Assembly (NCBI RefSeq): GCF_945605565.1
Contig: NZ_OX216966.1
Span: 2,243,501 to 2,307,500 of the forward strand
DNA: 64,000 nt
Direction of reading: 5' to 3'
Origin: Paenibacillus dendritiformis
Lineage (GTDB): Bacteria; Bacillota; Bacilli; Paenibacillales; Paenibacillaceae
The position numbers were made by a program, and so were the translations under genes. Below the pieces are notes generated by a model, which was not told where the DNA came from, searched no databases, and saw only the letters and a program-made list of their open reading frames with translations. Positions 8,479-16,622 of this stretch are shown piece by piece (the stretch's first letter is position 1; the number at the start of each line of letters is the position of its first letter).

Positions 8479-9972
8479 TTGGTTAAAAAATGGAAAATTG
8501 CTTTGCTTCTTACTACGGTCGTTGCCATGCTCAGCGGCTGCTTCGGCGAGAAGCCCGTATTGGACGAGCTGGGAAAGGATGGCAAGGGGACAATTAAAGT
8601 TGTCTATTATGATGAGGATAACTTTTATCGGCAATACGGCAATTATTTCAATGTGAAATATCCGGATATTGAATTCGAGATCGTAAGTATGCAGGAAATG
8701 TACCGGGATCTGCAAGACAAAGAAAATGTCGATTATGAAGAAGAGCGGTTGAAGTTTCTGGAGAAGCACAAGCCGGATGTACTGATGGTTGATTTGTCGA
8801 TAATGGAGAAGCTGGCCAAGGAAGGGAAGCTGTATAATCTGGATTCGATCATTACTCAGGAAAAATTCGATTTAGAAGGGTATATGCCGGGCCTTGTCGA
8901 CATGATTCGGGAACATGGCGGCGGTTCGCTGTACGGACTGGCTCCGTATTTCTATACGAGTGCCATTTATTATAATGCCGAGCTGTTCCGGGAGCATAAC
9001 ATCGAACCGCCGCGCAATAAAATGACCTGGCAGGAGGTGCTTGATCTATCGAGCCGATTCGCAAGTGTCGGCTCAGGCGAGAATCAAGTCTATGGCTACT
9101 ATCAGCGCTATGGAGGAGGACCTCAAGATCTCTTTTTGGATGTTGCACACGGATCCTCGATGCGGTTTTTCGACGCCAAAGGGGAGAAGCTCGTCTTCAA
9201 TACGGACGGTTGGAAGCAGTTGGTGAGGCTCACAACGGACGCGATCCGGAACAAGGGAGTATACACGCAACCGAGGGAGGAGGGGAACGCTCGAACATTT
9301 TCGTCAGATGACGATCTCTTCTTCAAAGGCAGGGCGGCGATGATCATGGGGGACTCATGGTTCATCTCTCAAATCAAGAACCGTATCATGTGGGATAAAG
9401 AGGCCAAGCCAATCGACTGGGAAATGGTATCCGTACCTGTCGATCCGGCTTCTCCTGACGAGTCTTCGTACGCGAGTCTGCACGAAGTCTATGCCATCGC
9501 GGCGGATTCGCCGAACAAGCGGGCGGCGTGGGAGTTCGTCAAATTCGTGAACGGGCCGGAAATGGCCAAGGCAGCCTCCCGTTCGATGGAGGGCAACCTT
9601 CCGACGAGGAACCAATTCATGAAGGAAATCGACGGTAAAAGCACGGAGGCATTCTACTCGCTGCGGCCGAAGGCGAAGTACGATTCGATATGGGGCGGAC
9701 CGGATGTGGAGGTGCCGTCCGAATTCTATAGGGACTTCCGAACGCTCCTGGATAAGGAACTGAAGGCTGTAATAGACAACAAAAAGACGGTCGATGAAGC
9801 CGCCGCCGCCATCCAGGCGGAGGGCGAAGCAGCCCTGCAGAAGGGCCGGGAAGCGGATAAAGCGCGCAAAGAGGCTGAACAGAAAGCGAAAGGCGAGAGC
9901 GGCAAAGCAGCGGAAGATAACGAAACAGAAGGCTCAGGCAGTGCGGAGGCAGGCGCATCCGAAGGGGAGTGA
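8479..9972 (+). CDS. Solute-binding lipoprotein, array paralog 3
   Basis: 497 residues from TTG 8479 with AGAGGAGGAG just upstream. Signal MVKKWKIALLLTTVVAM, lipobox LSGC, Cys21. Closest relative is paralog 2; differences cluster in the middle (for example YYQRYGGGPQDLFLDVAHGS against the Gly-Asp version of paralog 2) where ligand contacts are expected, while the C-terminal third is nearly identical. This pattern suggests recent duplication or gene conversion with possible change of ligand (inference). Acidic Gly/Ser-rich tail present. Confidence 0.88.
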   Translation: MVKKWKIALLLTTVVAMLSGCFGEKPVLDELGKDGKGTIKVVYYDEDNFYRQYGNYFNVKYPDIEFEIVSMQEMYRDLQDKENVDYEEERLKFLEKHKPDVLMVDLSIMEKLAKEGKLYNLDSIITQEKFDLEGYMPGLVDMIREHGGGSLYGLAPYFYTSAIYYNAELFREHNIEPPRNKMTWQEVLDLSSRFASVGSGENQVYGYYQRYGGGPQDLFLDVAHGSSMRFFDAKGEKLVFNTDGWKQLVRLTTDAIRNKGVYTQPREEGNARTFSSDDDLFFKGRAAMIMGDSWFISQIKNRIMWDKEAKPIDWEMVSVPVDPASPDESSYASLHEVYAIAADSPNKRAAWEFVKFVNGPEMAKAASRSMEGNLPTRNQFMKEIDGKSTEAFYSLRPKAKYDSIWGGPDVEVPSEFYRDFRTLLDKELKAVIDNKKTVDEAAAAIQAEGEAALQKGREADKARKEAEQKAKGESGKAAEDNETEGSGSAEAGASEGE

Positions 9973-9999
9973 CCTGCGTACGCGAACTCAGGGATTTAT

Positions 10000-10030
10000 G
10001 GCCGCTGACATAAGTTGGCGGTCTTTTTTT
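10000..10030 (+). terminator. Terminator between paralogs 3 and 4
   Basis: GGCCGC TGACATAAGTTG GCGGTC followed by TTTTTTT, the most terminator-like of the first three array hairpins. The gap to paralog 4 is longer here (150 bp). Confidence 0.75.
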
Positions 10031-10122
10031 ACAAAGGTTAGAATATGTCTACTTTTTCATATAGGAATTGCCGATATTACTCTTTTACTACTCTTTGTAT
10101 AGGAAGAAGGAGGAGAACGCAA

Positions 10123-11532
10123 TTGGGAGGAAAATCGAAGCTTGCTCTGCTTCTGACTACAGTCGTTGCCCTGCTTAGTGGCTGCTTCGGCGAGAAGCCC
10201 GTGCTGGATGAGCTGGGTAAAGACGGCAAGGGGAAGATCAAAGTTGTTTATTACAATGAAGAAAGCTTCTATTCGCAATACGGCAATTATTTTAACGTGA
10301 AATACCCGGATATCGAATTTGAAGTCGTAAATTTACAAGAAATGAACCGGGAGCTGCAAGACAAAGAAAATGTCGATTATGAAGCTGAGCGGTTGAAGTT
10401 TCTGGACAAGCATAAGCCGGATGTGCTGATGGTTGATTTGCCTATGATGGAGAAGCTGGTCCAGGAAGGCGAGCTGTATAATCTGGATGCCGTCATCGCT
10501 CAGGAAAAATTTGATGTGGAAGGGTTTATGCCCGGCCTTATCGACATGATTCGGGAAAGGGGCGGCGGTTCGCTGTACGGGCTGGCTCCTATTTTTTATA
10601 CCAATGTCATTTACTATAACGCCGAGCTGTTCCGGGAGCATCATATCGAACTGCCGCGCAATAAAATGAGCTGGCAGGAGGTGCTCGAGCTGTCGGGCCG
10701 CTTCGCTGGCATCGGCTCAGGCGAGGATCAGCTCTATGGATACTACCAGCGATTCGGAGCGTCTGAGCAGATGGTGTTCGATATGGCGAACGCTTCGTCG
10801 CTGCGATTGTTCGATGCCAAGGGGGAGAAGCTGGTCTTCCATACGGATGGCTGGAAGCAGGCGGTGAAACTGGCAACGGAATCGATCCGGAACAAGGCGG
10901 TCTACACCCGATCGATGGATGAGGGGGACTCCCCCCAGGAATTTTCGTCGGATGACGATCTCTTTTTCAAAGGCAGGGCGGCTATGATCATGGATGGCCC
11001 ATGGTTCCTGTCCCAATTGAAGAACCGTGCCATGTGGGATAAAGATTCAAAGAAAATTGACTGGGGCATGGTGACAGTGCCCGTCGATCCGGCTTCTCCA
11101 GATGAGTCTTGGTACGTGCGACTGAACCAAGTGTATGCCATCGCGGCGGATTCCCCGAACAAGCGGGCGGCGTGGGAGTTCGTCAAATTCGTGAACGGGC
11201 CGGAGATGGCCAAGGCAGCCTCCCGATCGATAGACGGCCATCTGCCGACACGGAACCAGTTCATGAAGGAAATTGACGGCAAAAGCACAGAGGCATTCTA
11301 TTCGCTGCGTCCGAAGGGGCAGAACGAATCGATGTGGGGCGGACCGAATGCGGATGTCCCGCAGCAATTTTACTCGGAGTTCAGAACGATCCTGAGGCAG
11401 GAACTGAAAGCCGTTATCGACAACAAAAAGACGGTAGATGAAGCTGTCGCCGCGGTGCAGGCGGAAGGCGAAGCAGCCCTGCAGAAGGGCCGGGAAGCGG
11501 ATAAAGCGCGCGAAGCAGCCGAAAGGAATTGA
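10123..11532 (+). CDS. Solute-binding lipoprotein, array paralog 4
   Basis: 469 residues from TTG 10123 (AAGGAGGAG 6 bp upstream). Upstream in-frame codons to 10045 would add 26 residues without a signal-like character, so the TTG is preferred. Signal MGGKSKLALLLTTVVALLSGC, Cys21; the first residues lack the usual KWK. Family-1 binding protein as its neighbours (SLYGLAPIFYTNVIYYNA). It stops right after the Ala/Glu/Lys helix and lacks the acidic Gly/Ser tail of paralogs 1-3. Confidence 0.88.
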   Translation: MGGKSKLALLLTTVVALLSGCFGEKPVLDELGKDGKGKIKVVYYNEESFYSQYGNYFNVKYPDIEFEVVNLQEMNRELQDKENVDYEAERLKFLDKHKPDVLMVDLPMMEKLVQEGELYNLDAVIAQEKFDVEGFMPGLIDMIRERGGGSLYGLAPIFYTNVIYYNAELFREHHIELPRNKMSWQEVLELSGRFAGIGSGEDQLYGYYQRFGASEQMVFDMANASSLRLFDAKGEKLVFHTDGWKQAVKLATESIRNKAVYTRSMDEGDSPQEFSSDDDLFFKGRAAMIMDGPWFLSQLKNRAMWDKDSKKIDWGMVTVPVDPASPDESWYVRLNQVYAIAADSPNKRAAWEFVKFVNGPEMAKAASRSIDGHLPTRNQFMKEIDGKSTEAFYSLRPKGQNESMWGGPNADVPQQFYSEFRTILRQELKAVIDNKKTVDEAVAAVQAEGEAALQKGREADKAREAAERN

Positions 11533-11568
11533 GAAGGCACAGCCTAAACGAACGGAGCCGATATTCAG

Positions 11569-11592
11569 GGCCGCTGACTTATGTCAGCGGCC
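11569..11592 (+). terminator. Perfect hairpin between paralogs 4 and 5
   Basis: GGCCGCTGAC TTAT GTCAGCGGCC, a perfect 10-bp stem with a 4-nt loop, followed by TGTTCCGTT. It is the least degenerate copy of the array hairpin family, but has no T-run. Confidence 0.6.
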
Positions 11593-11747
11593 TGTTCCGT
11601 TGGAACGGGCATCCTTGCAGCGATATCTCTCAATGTCACATCTAAGGCTAACGGTTCGTTATACCAGGATAGAGAGCGTTGATGGCATGAGACCAACAAC
11701 AAAGCATCCGCGCACGGCCGCGAAATCTAGAAAGAGAGGCGAAGATT

Positions 11748-13169
11748 TTGAGAAGGAAGTGGAGGTATATGACGCTGCTGGTGATTACCGCTGCCATGCT
11801 CAGCGGCTGCTTCGGAGAGAAGCCGGTGCTGGAAGAACTGGGGGCAGACGGCGCCGGGACGCTGAAAGTAGTCTATGCCGATGAGAAAAGCTTCTACTCC
11901 AGATACGGAAATGCTTTTCAAGTCAAATATCCGGGCATTGAAATCGAAGTGGTGAGCTGGGGCGAGATGCACCGTGAACTGAGAGACAAGGATGATGCCG
12001 ATATGAAGGCGGAACGGCTGGAGTTTCTCCGCAAGCATAATCCCGATGTGGTCATCGTGAGTCTGGATGAAATGGGGGAGATGGCGCAGGAAGGCAAGCT
12101 GTATAATTTGGATGCCGTCATTGCGCAGGAAAAATTCGATCTGGAAGGGTATATGCCGGGTCTTATCGATATGATTCGGGGCAAAGGAAGCGGTTCTTTA
12201 TATGGATTGGCCCCTGAATTCAGCACGAGCGCCATCTATTACAACGCTGATCTGTTCCGGGAGCATCATATCGATCCGCCGCGCCATCAGATGACCTGGG
12301 AAGAGCTGTTGGAGCTGTCAAGCCGGTTCAAGGGCCTCGGTTCGCGCGAGAACCAGATTGCCGGCTACTACGAACGGCATGGGAAGCCGGATCAACTGCT
12401 GCTGAGGATGGCGGACGCTTATGCGCTGCGCCTGTTCGACGCGAAGGGAGAGAAGCTCATGTTCGAGACCGATGGCTGGAAGCGGGCGATGAAGCTGGCG
12501 GCCGATTCGATCCGCAATCAATCGGCCTATATGCAGCCGCCGATCGAAGACGAGCAGGGCAACCTGTTATGGGGCTCCGATTCTCTCTTTTTTCAAGGCA
12601 AGGCGGCAATGATCATGGAGGAGACATGGTTCATGTCCGACCTCAAACATCGCCCTGCGTGGGATAAGGAAGCGAAGTCCTTCGATTGGGGCATCGTCAC
12701 GGCCCCTGTCGATCCGGCCTCGCCCGACTCGTCTCCGTACGTAAGGCTGCACCAAGTATTCGCCATTGCGGCAGATTCTCCGAACAAGCGGGCGGCATGG
12801 GAGCTCGTCAAATTCGTGAACGGGCCAGACAGGGCCAAGGCCAACTCCCGCAAGACAAAGGAAACTTTGCCGACAAGAATCCATTTGGTAGAGGAAATCG
12901 AAGGCAAAAGTCTGGAAGCCTTCTATTTGCTGCGGCCGCGGGCACAGTCCAAATCCATCTGGGACAACTTCTTCAACATCGGGATTCCCCATGAGTTCTT
13001 CTGGGAATTCAGAACGATATTGTCGCGGGAGATGGAGGCTGTGATCGGCAAGATGAAGACAGTGGAGGAAGCCGCCGCTGCGGTGCAGGCGGAAGGAGAC
13101 GCCGTTCTTCGCAAGATTAGGGAAGAGGAGAAGGCGCGCCGTCTCACGACAGAGGACAGCAGTCAATAG
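11748..13169 (+). CDS. Solute-binding lipoprotein, array paralog 5
   Basis: 473 residues from TTG 11748 (AAAGAGAGGCGAAG upstream). Signal MRRKWRYMTLLVITAAMLSGC, Cys21. The most divergent of the first five copies: mature start CFGEKPVLEELGADGAGTLK, ligand-region changes (SLYGLAPEFSTSAIYYNA, GYYERHGKPDQLL) and a basic instead of acidic C-terminal end. Sits after a 215-bp gap with no promoter matching the array consensus. Substrate unknown. Confidence 0.88.
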   Translation: MRRKWRYMTLLVITAAMLSGCFGEKPVLEELGADGAGTLKVVYADEKSFYSRYGNAFQVKYPGIEIEVVSWGEMHRELRDKDDADMKAERLEFLRKHNPDVVIVSLDEMGEMAQEGKLYNLDAVIAQEKFDLEGYMPGLIDMIRGKGSGSLYGLAPEFSTSAIYYNADLFREHHIDPPRHQMTWEELLELSSRFKGLGSRENQIAGYYERHGKPDQLLLRMADAYALRLFDAKGEKLMFETDGWKRAMKLAADSIRNQSAYMQPPIEDEQGNLLWGSDSLFFQGKAAMIMEETWFMSDLKHRPAWDKEAKSFDWGIVTAPVDPASPDSSPYVRLHQVFAIAADSPNKRAAWELVKFVNGPDRAKANSRKTKETLPTRIHLVEEIEGKSLEAFYLLRPRAQSKSIWDNFFNIGIPHEFFWEFRTILSREMEAVIGKMKTVEEAAAAVQAEGDAVLRKIREEEKARRLTTEDSSQ

Positions 13170-13184
13170 GATAGAACACTTGAA

Positions 13185-13217
13185 CGACCGTCGGCCGGAT
13201 AAGCCGGCGGTCTATTT
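13185..13217 (+). terminator. Terminator after paralog 5
   Basis: GACCGTCGGC / GCCGGCGGTC stem (one G-T pair) with a short loop, followed by TATTTTTC. Separates paralogs 1-5 from the second half of the array, which starts with its own promoter. Confidence 0.8.
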
Positions 13218-13263
13218 TTCGGCAGGCAAGGACATTCCTACAGGGCGCAGGAACATGTGGAGA

Positions 13264-13347
13264 TTCTTAATATTCTTAACATTCTCTGATCGATTCGCTT
13301 AACTTTTCCTTTATCTGGTTGAAGGGTCAGGGAACGGCCGCTATACT
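13264..13347 (+). promoter_or_regulatory. Operator repeats and promoter of paralog 6
   Basis: Promoter TTGAAG (13319-13324), 17 bp, TATACT (13342-13347). Upstream are direct repeats TTCTTAA at 13264 and 13273 and a third CTTAA at 13298. The first repeat begins exactly 55 bp before the -35, the same distance as in front of paralogs 7 and 9. This looks like a binding site for an OmpR/PhoP-type regulator (inference from repeat form). Confidence 0.7.
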
Positions 13348-13376
13348 TGGTCTGGAATAAAAGGGAGGAGAGCGGA

Positions 13377-14825
13377 TTGAGACAGAAATGGAAGGCGGCC
13401 ATTTTGCTCCTTGCGGTGATTTCTATGCTGGGGGGCTGCTTCGCCGAGAAGCCGGTGCTCGAAGAGCTTGGACCGGAGGGCAAGGGGAAAATCAAAGTGC
13501 TCTATTATGACGAGGACAGTTTCTTTAAGGAATTTGGCAACCAATTTAATTTGAGCTACCCCAATATTGAGTTGGAGGTGGTAAGCACCGTTCCAATCGG
13601 CCGGGAAATGCAGGTGAACGGCACCACCTACGAGGAAGAATATATAAAATTTATCGAGAAGAACAAGCCGGATGTTCTGATTGTGAGCAGACGAGACCTG
13701 TTCGATAAGCTGGCGGAGGAGGGCAAGCTGTACAATTTGGAGGCGATTATCGAACAGGAGAAGTTCGATCTTGACGGCTATTTGCCCGGGTTCGTCGATT
13801 TGCTGCGGGAACGCGGGAGCGGCTCGCTCTACGGCCTGGCGCCGTACTTTTGGACCTCGGTCATTTTCTATAATGCCGATCTGTTCCGGGAGCATCACAT
13901 TGAACTGCCGCGCAACAGGATGAGCTGGAAGGAGCTGATCGAACTGGCGAGCCGGTTTGGGGAAGGCGGTTCCGAAGACGATCCGATCTATGGTTTGGTG
14001 AATCAAGACGGACGAGCCGACAGCATTTTTTTTGGTGTGGCCGAGAGCATGTCGTTGCGGCTGTTTGATGCGAAAGGGGAAAAAATCGCGTTTAATACGG
14101 ACGCCTGGAAGGAAGCGATGGAGCTGACGGCCAATGCGATACGCGACCAAGCGGTTTTTTCGACGCTGTTGGATCCGGGCTTCCGCTATGGTGAGGTTGA
14201 AGTTGTACAGAGCCAGAATTTTTTCAAAGGCAAGGTCGCGATGGTGCTCGGAACGCCCTGGTTCATGCATGAGCTTAGGGACTATCCGAACTATGATAAA
14301 GAAGCAAAGCCAATCGATTGGGGCATCGTGACCGCGCCTGTCGATCCGGGGAATCCGGATGAATCACAATATGTGTCTCTTCACGAAGAATTCGCTATCC
14401 TGGCCGATTCCCCGAACAAGCGGGCCGCTTGGGAATTCGTAAAGTATGTGAACGGTCCGGAGAGGGCGAAGGCCGATTCCCGTTCCTTGCGGGACTTGCG
14501 GGACGAGCTCCCGACAAGAGGGGATCACGTCAGAGATCTGGACGGCATAAGCCTGGAGCCTTTCTTTATGCTGAGACCGAAGGCATCGAGCGGAACGGTA
14601 TGGGGCGGACCGAACGGGAAGATCCCTCCAGGCTTCTACTGGAACTTCGCGAACCTGATTAAGCAGGAATTGAGAGACATGATCGAGAACAATAAACCGG
14701 CCGAAGCCGCCGTTGTCAAGATCGACGAAGAAGGCAACGCAATCCTGAAGCAAGAGCGGGAGAGAGAGAAGGCGGAGGCAGAGGAGATGCGGAGGAAGGC
14801 GCTAGAGAATGCCGCGAAGAAGTAA
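13377..14825 (+). CDS. Solute-binding lipoprotein, array paralog 6
   Basis: 482 residues from TTG 13377 (GGGAGGAG 7 bp upstream; the TATACT promoter overlaps the earlier in-frame GTG at 13347, ruling that start out). Signal MRQKWKAAILLLAVISMLGGC, Cys21. Begins the second subfamily of the array, marked by RQKWKAAILLL in the signal and CFAEKPVLEEL at the mature end. Family-1 blocks kept (SLYGLAPYFWTSVIFYNA, ILADSPNKRAAWEFVKYVNG). The insert LRDLRDELPTR near residue 380 is slightly longer than in siblings. Confidence 0.88.
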   Translation: MRQKWKAAILLLAVISMLGGCFAEKPVLEELGPEGKGKIKVLYYDEDSFFKEFGNQFNLSYPNIELEVVSTVPIGREMQVNGTTYEEEYIKFIEKNKPDVLIVSRRDLFDKLAEEGKLYNLEAIIEQEKFDLDGYLPGFVDLLRERGSGSLYGLAPYFWTSVIFYNADLFREHHIELPRNRMSWKELIELASRFGEGGSEDDPIYGLVNQDGRADSIFFGVAESMSLRLFDAKGEKIAFNTDAWKEAMELTANAIRDQAVFSTLLDPGFRYGEVEVVQSQNFFKGKVAMVLGTPWFMHELRDYPNYDKEAKPIDWGIVTAPVDPGNPDESQYVSLHEEFAILADSPNKRAAWEFVKYVNGPERAKADSRSLRDLRDELPTRGDHVRDLDGISLEPFFMLRPKASSGTVWGGPNGKIPPGFYWNFANLIKQELRDMIENNKPAEAAVVKIDEEGNAILKQEREREKAEAEEMRRKALENAAKK

Positions 14826-14846
14826 GAGATGGAGAAGCTTGATCGG

Positions 14847-14877
14847 AGGCCGCTGACTTAAGTCGGCGGTCTTTTTT
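14847..14877 (+). terminator. Terminator after paralog 6
   Basis: GGCCGCTGAC TTAA GTCGGCGGTC followed by TTTTTTT; same hairpin family as in the first half of the array. Confidence 0.8.
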
Positions 14878-14919
14878 TCGGCAGATAAGGACCCTTAAGA
14901 GAGCGAAAAGGAGTGGAGA

Positions 14920-15003
14920 TTCTTAATAATCTTAACATTCACGTTGTGATTCGCTTAAGATTTCCTTTATCTGGTTGAATGGTCTGGGAGCGGCCGATAT
15001 ACT
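14920..15003 (+). promoter_or_regulatory. Operator repeats and promoter of paralog 7
   Basis: TTGAAT (14975-14980), 17 bp, TATACT (14998-15003). Repeats TTCTTAA at 14920, ATCTTAA at 14929 and TTCGCTTAA at 14950. First repeat 55 bp before the -35, as for paralog 6. Confidence 0.7.
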
Positions 15004-15032
15004 TGCTCTGGAATGAAAGGGAGGAGAAGGAA

Positions 15033-16436
15033 TTGAGACAGAAATGGAAGGCAGCCATTCTGCTGCTAACGGTAATCTCTTTGCTGGGAGGCTGTTTTGC
15101 CGAGAAGCCGGTGCTCGAAGAGCTGGAACCGGAGCGCAAGGTGAAAATTAAAGTCATGTACCACAACGATGAAAGCTTTTATAGGGATTATGGCAATGGC
15201 TTTGATGCGATCTTTAATGAGAAATATCCCAACCTTGAGTTCGAATTCATCAGCCTCATTGAAATGTACCCGGATATCGAGAAGAATGGGACGAGCTTTG
15301 AGGAAGAGTATCTCAAGTTGATTGAGAAGAACAAACCGGATATCCTGTTTTTCACCAAAACCGACCTGTTCGAGAAGATGGCGCAGGAAGGCAAGCTGTA
15401 CAATCTGGACCCGATCATCGCACAGGAGAAATTCGATGTTGACAGTTACATGCCCGGACTTATCGATATGATGCGGCATTATGGGGACGGCTCGCTATAC
15501 GGCTTGGCTCCGTCCTTTTATACGAACAACCTCTACTATAACGCCGAGCTGTTCCGGGAATATCAGATTGATCCGCCGCGCAATCAGATGAGCTGGAAAG
15601 AGGTGCTGGAGTTATCGCAACGCTTCGCCGGCTTGGGCTCCAAGGATAAGCCCATTTATGGGCTGACGGAGGATTTCGGCCGGGTGGAAGAGCTTCTGTT
15701 CGGGATAGCGGCGACCTCGTCGCTGCGCGCGCTCGACCCGAAGGGAGAGAAGCTGGCATTTAACACGGAGGGCTGGAAGGAAGCGATGGAGCTGGTGGCC
15801 GATGCGGTTCGCAGCAGAGCGGTATTTGCGTCTCAAGAAGACGTGAGATATTTGCAGACTGAGCCGCTTCTCAGGGGTGAAGTCGCGATGGTGCTCGGGT
15901 CAGGCATGTTCCTGAATCAAATGTTGGAAGGTCCGATGCAGGATGATGGGAAGAAGATGGAGTGGAACATGGTCACGGTTCCCGTCGATCCGGCATCACC
16001 GGACGAATCGCCATTCGTGGAATTGAACGGCATCTATGCAATTGCGGCTGATTCCGCGAACAAGCGGGCGGCGTGGGAATTCATGAAGTACGTGAACAGC
16101 CCGGAAATGGCGAAGGCCCTATCCCGCTCTCCGCATGCTGGCCTGCAGACAAGATCCGGCTTCACCAAAGAAGTCGCGGGCAAAAGCACGGAAAGCTTCT
16201 ACCTGCTGCGGCCGAAGGCCGGGGGCGGTTCAATCTGGGGAGGCTCGAACGTGAACCGGCCGGATGAGTTCAGATTTGGCTTCCCGAGTCTGGTGGAAAA
16301 GCAATTGTACGAAATGATCGAGAACGGGAAGTCTGCCGAAGCGGCGGCGGCTGCCATCGAGAGCGAGGGCAACGCGCTCCTCGAGCAGGCGCGGGCGGCG
16401 CAGAAGGCGAAGAAGGCGAATGCCGGCACGAAGTAG
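15033..16436 (+). CDS. Solute-binding lipoprotein, array paralog 7
   Basis: 467 residues from TTG 15033 (AAGGGAGGAG upstream; earlier in-frame codons overlap the promoter). Signal MRQKWKAAILLLTVISLLGGC, Cys21. Compared with siblings it carries a short insertion after the first strand (FDAIFNEKYPNLEFEF) and a changed middle (GLTEDFGRVEELLFGIA). It keeps the conserved ADSANKRAAWEFMKYVNS block, with Ala for Pro. Ends with a basic AAQKAKKANAGTK tail. Confidence 0.88.
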   Translation: MRQKWKAAILLLTVISLLGGCFAEKPVLEELEPERKVKIKVMYHNDESFYRDYGNGFDAIFNEKYPNLEFEFISLIEMYPDIEKNGTSFEEEYLKLIEKNKPDILFFTKTDLFEKMAQEGKLYNLDPIIAQEKFDVDSYMPGLIDMMRHYGDGSLYGLAPSFYTNNLYYNAELFREYQIDPPRNQMSWKEVLELSQRFAGLGSKDKPIYGLTEDFGRVEELLFGIAATSSLRALDPKGEKLAFNTEGWKEAMELVADAVRSRAVFASQEDVRYLQTEPLLRGEVAMVLGSGMFLNQMLEGPMQDDGKKMEWNMVTVPVDPASPDESPFVELNGIYAIAADSANKRAAWEFMKYVNSPEMAKALSRSPHAGLQTRSGFTKEVAGKSTESFYLLRPKAGGGSIWGGSNVNRPDEFRFGFPSLVEKQLYEMIENGKSAEAAAAAIESEGNALLEQARAAQKAKKANAGTK

Positions 16437-16512
16437 CATACAGAAGCGCGGAGAGCCCGATTCCAATGGAAGTCGGCCATTGGATAAGGCTTCTCATTGA
16501 ACTCAGAGTCTG

Positions 16513-16538
16513 CGGCCGTCGACGCAAGTTGGCGGCCG
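16513..16538 (+). terminator. Hairpin between paralogs 7 and 8
   Basis: CGGCCGTCGACGCAAGTTGGCGGCCG; CGGCC/GGCCG stem with partial internal pairing and no T-run. Recognisable member of the array hairpin family. Confidence 0.45.
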
Positions 16539-16574
16539 TTCCTTGTATTGCGTCACGAAGAGCGTCATTCCAAA

Positions 16575-16593
16575 GGGGAGCGGCCGATATATT
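16575..16593 (+). promoter_or_regulatory. Truncated array promoter before paralog 8
   Basis: The block GGGGAGCGGCCGATATATTTG matches the promoter of paralog 7 from the middle of the spacer through the -10 (here TATATT, 16588-16593). The -35, the TGGTTGAA block and the TTCTTAA repeats are missing; the hexamer at the -35 place is TCATTC. The duplication joint therefore appears to lie inside the promoter, and activity is doubtful. Confidence 0.5.
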
Positions 16594-16622
16594 TGCTCTG
16601 GAATGAAAGGGAGGAGAAGGAA

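Noticed and set aside
11438..11884. 148-codon frame spanning the gap between lipoprotein copies 4 and 5
   Set aside because: Out of frame with both genes and reads through the hairpin; basic low-complexity product typical of a shadow frame.
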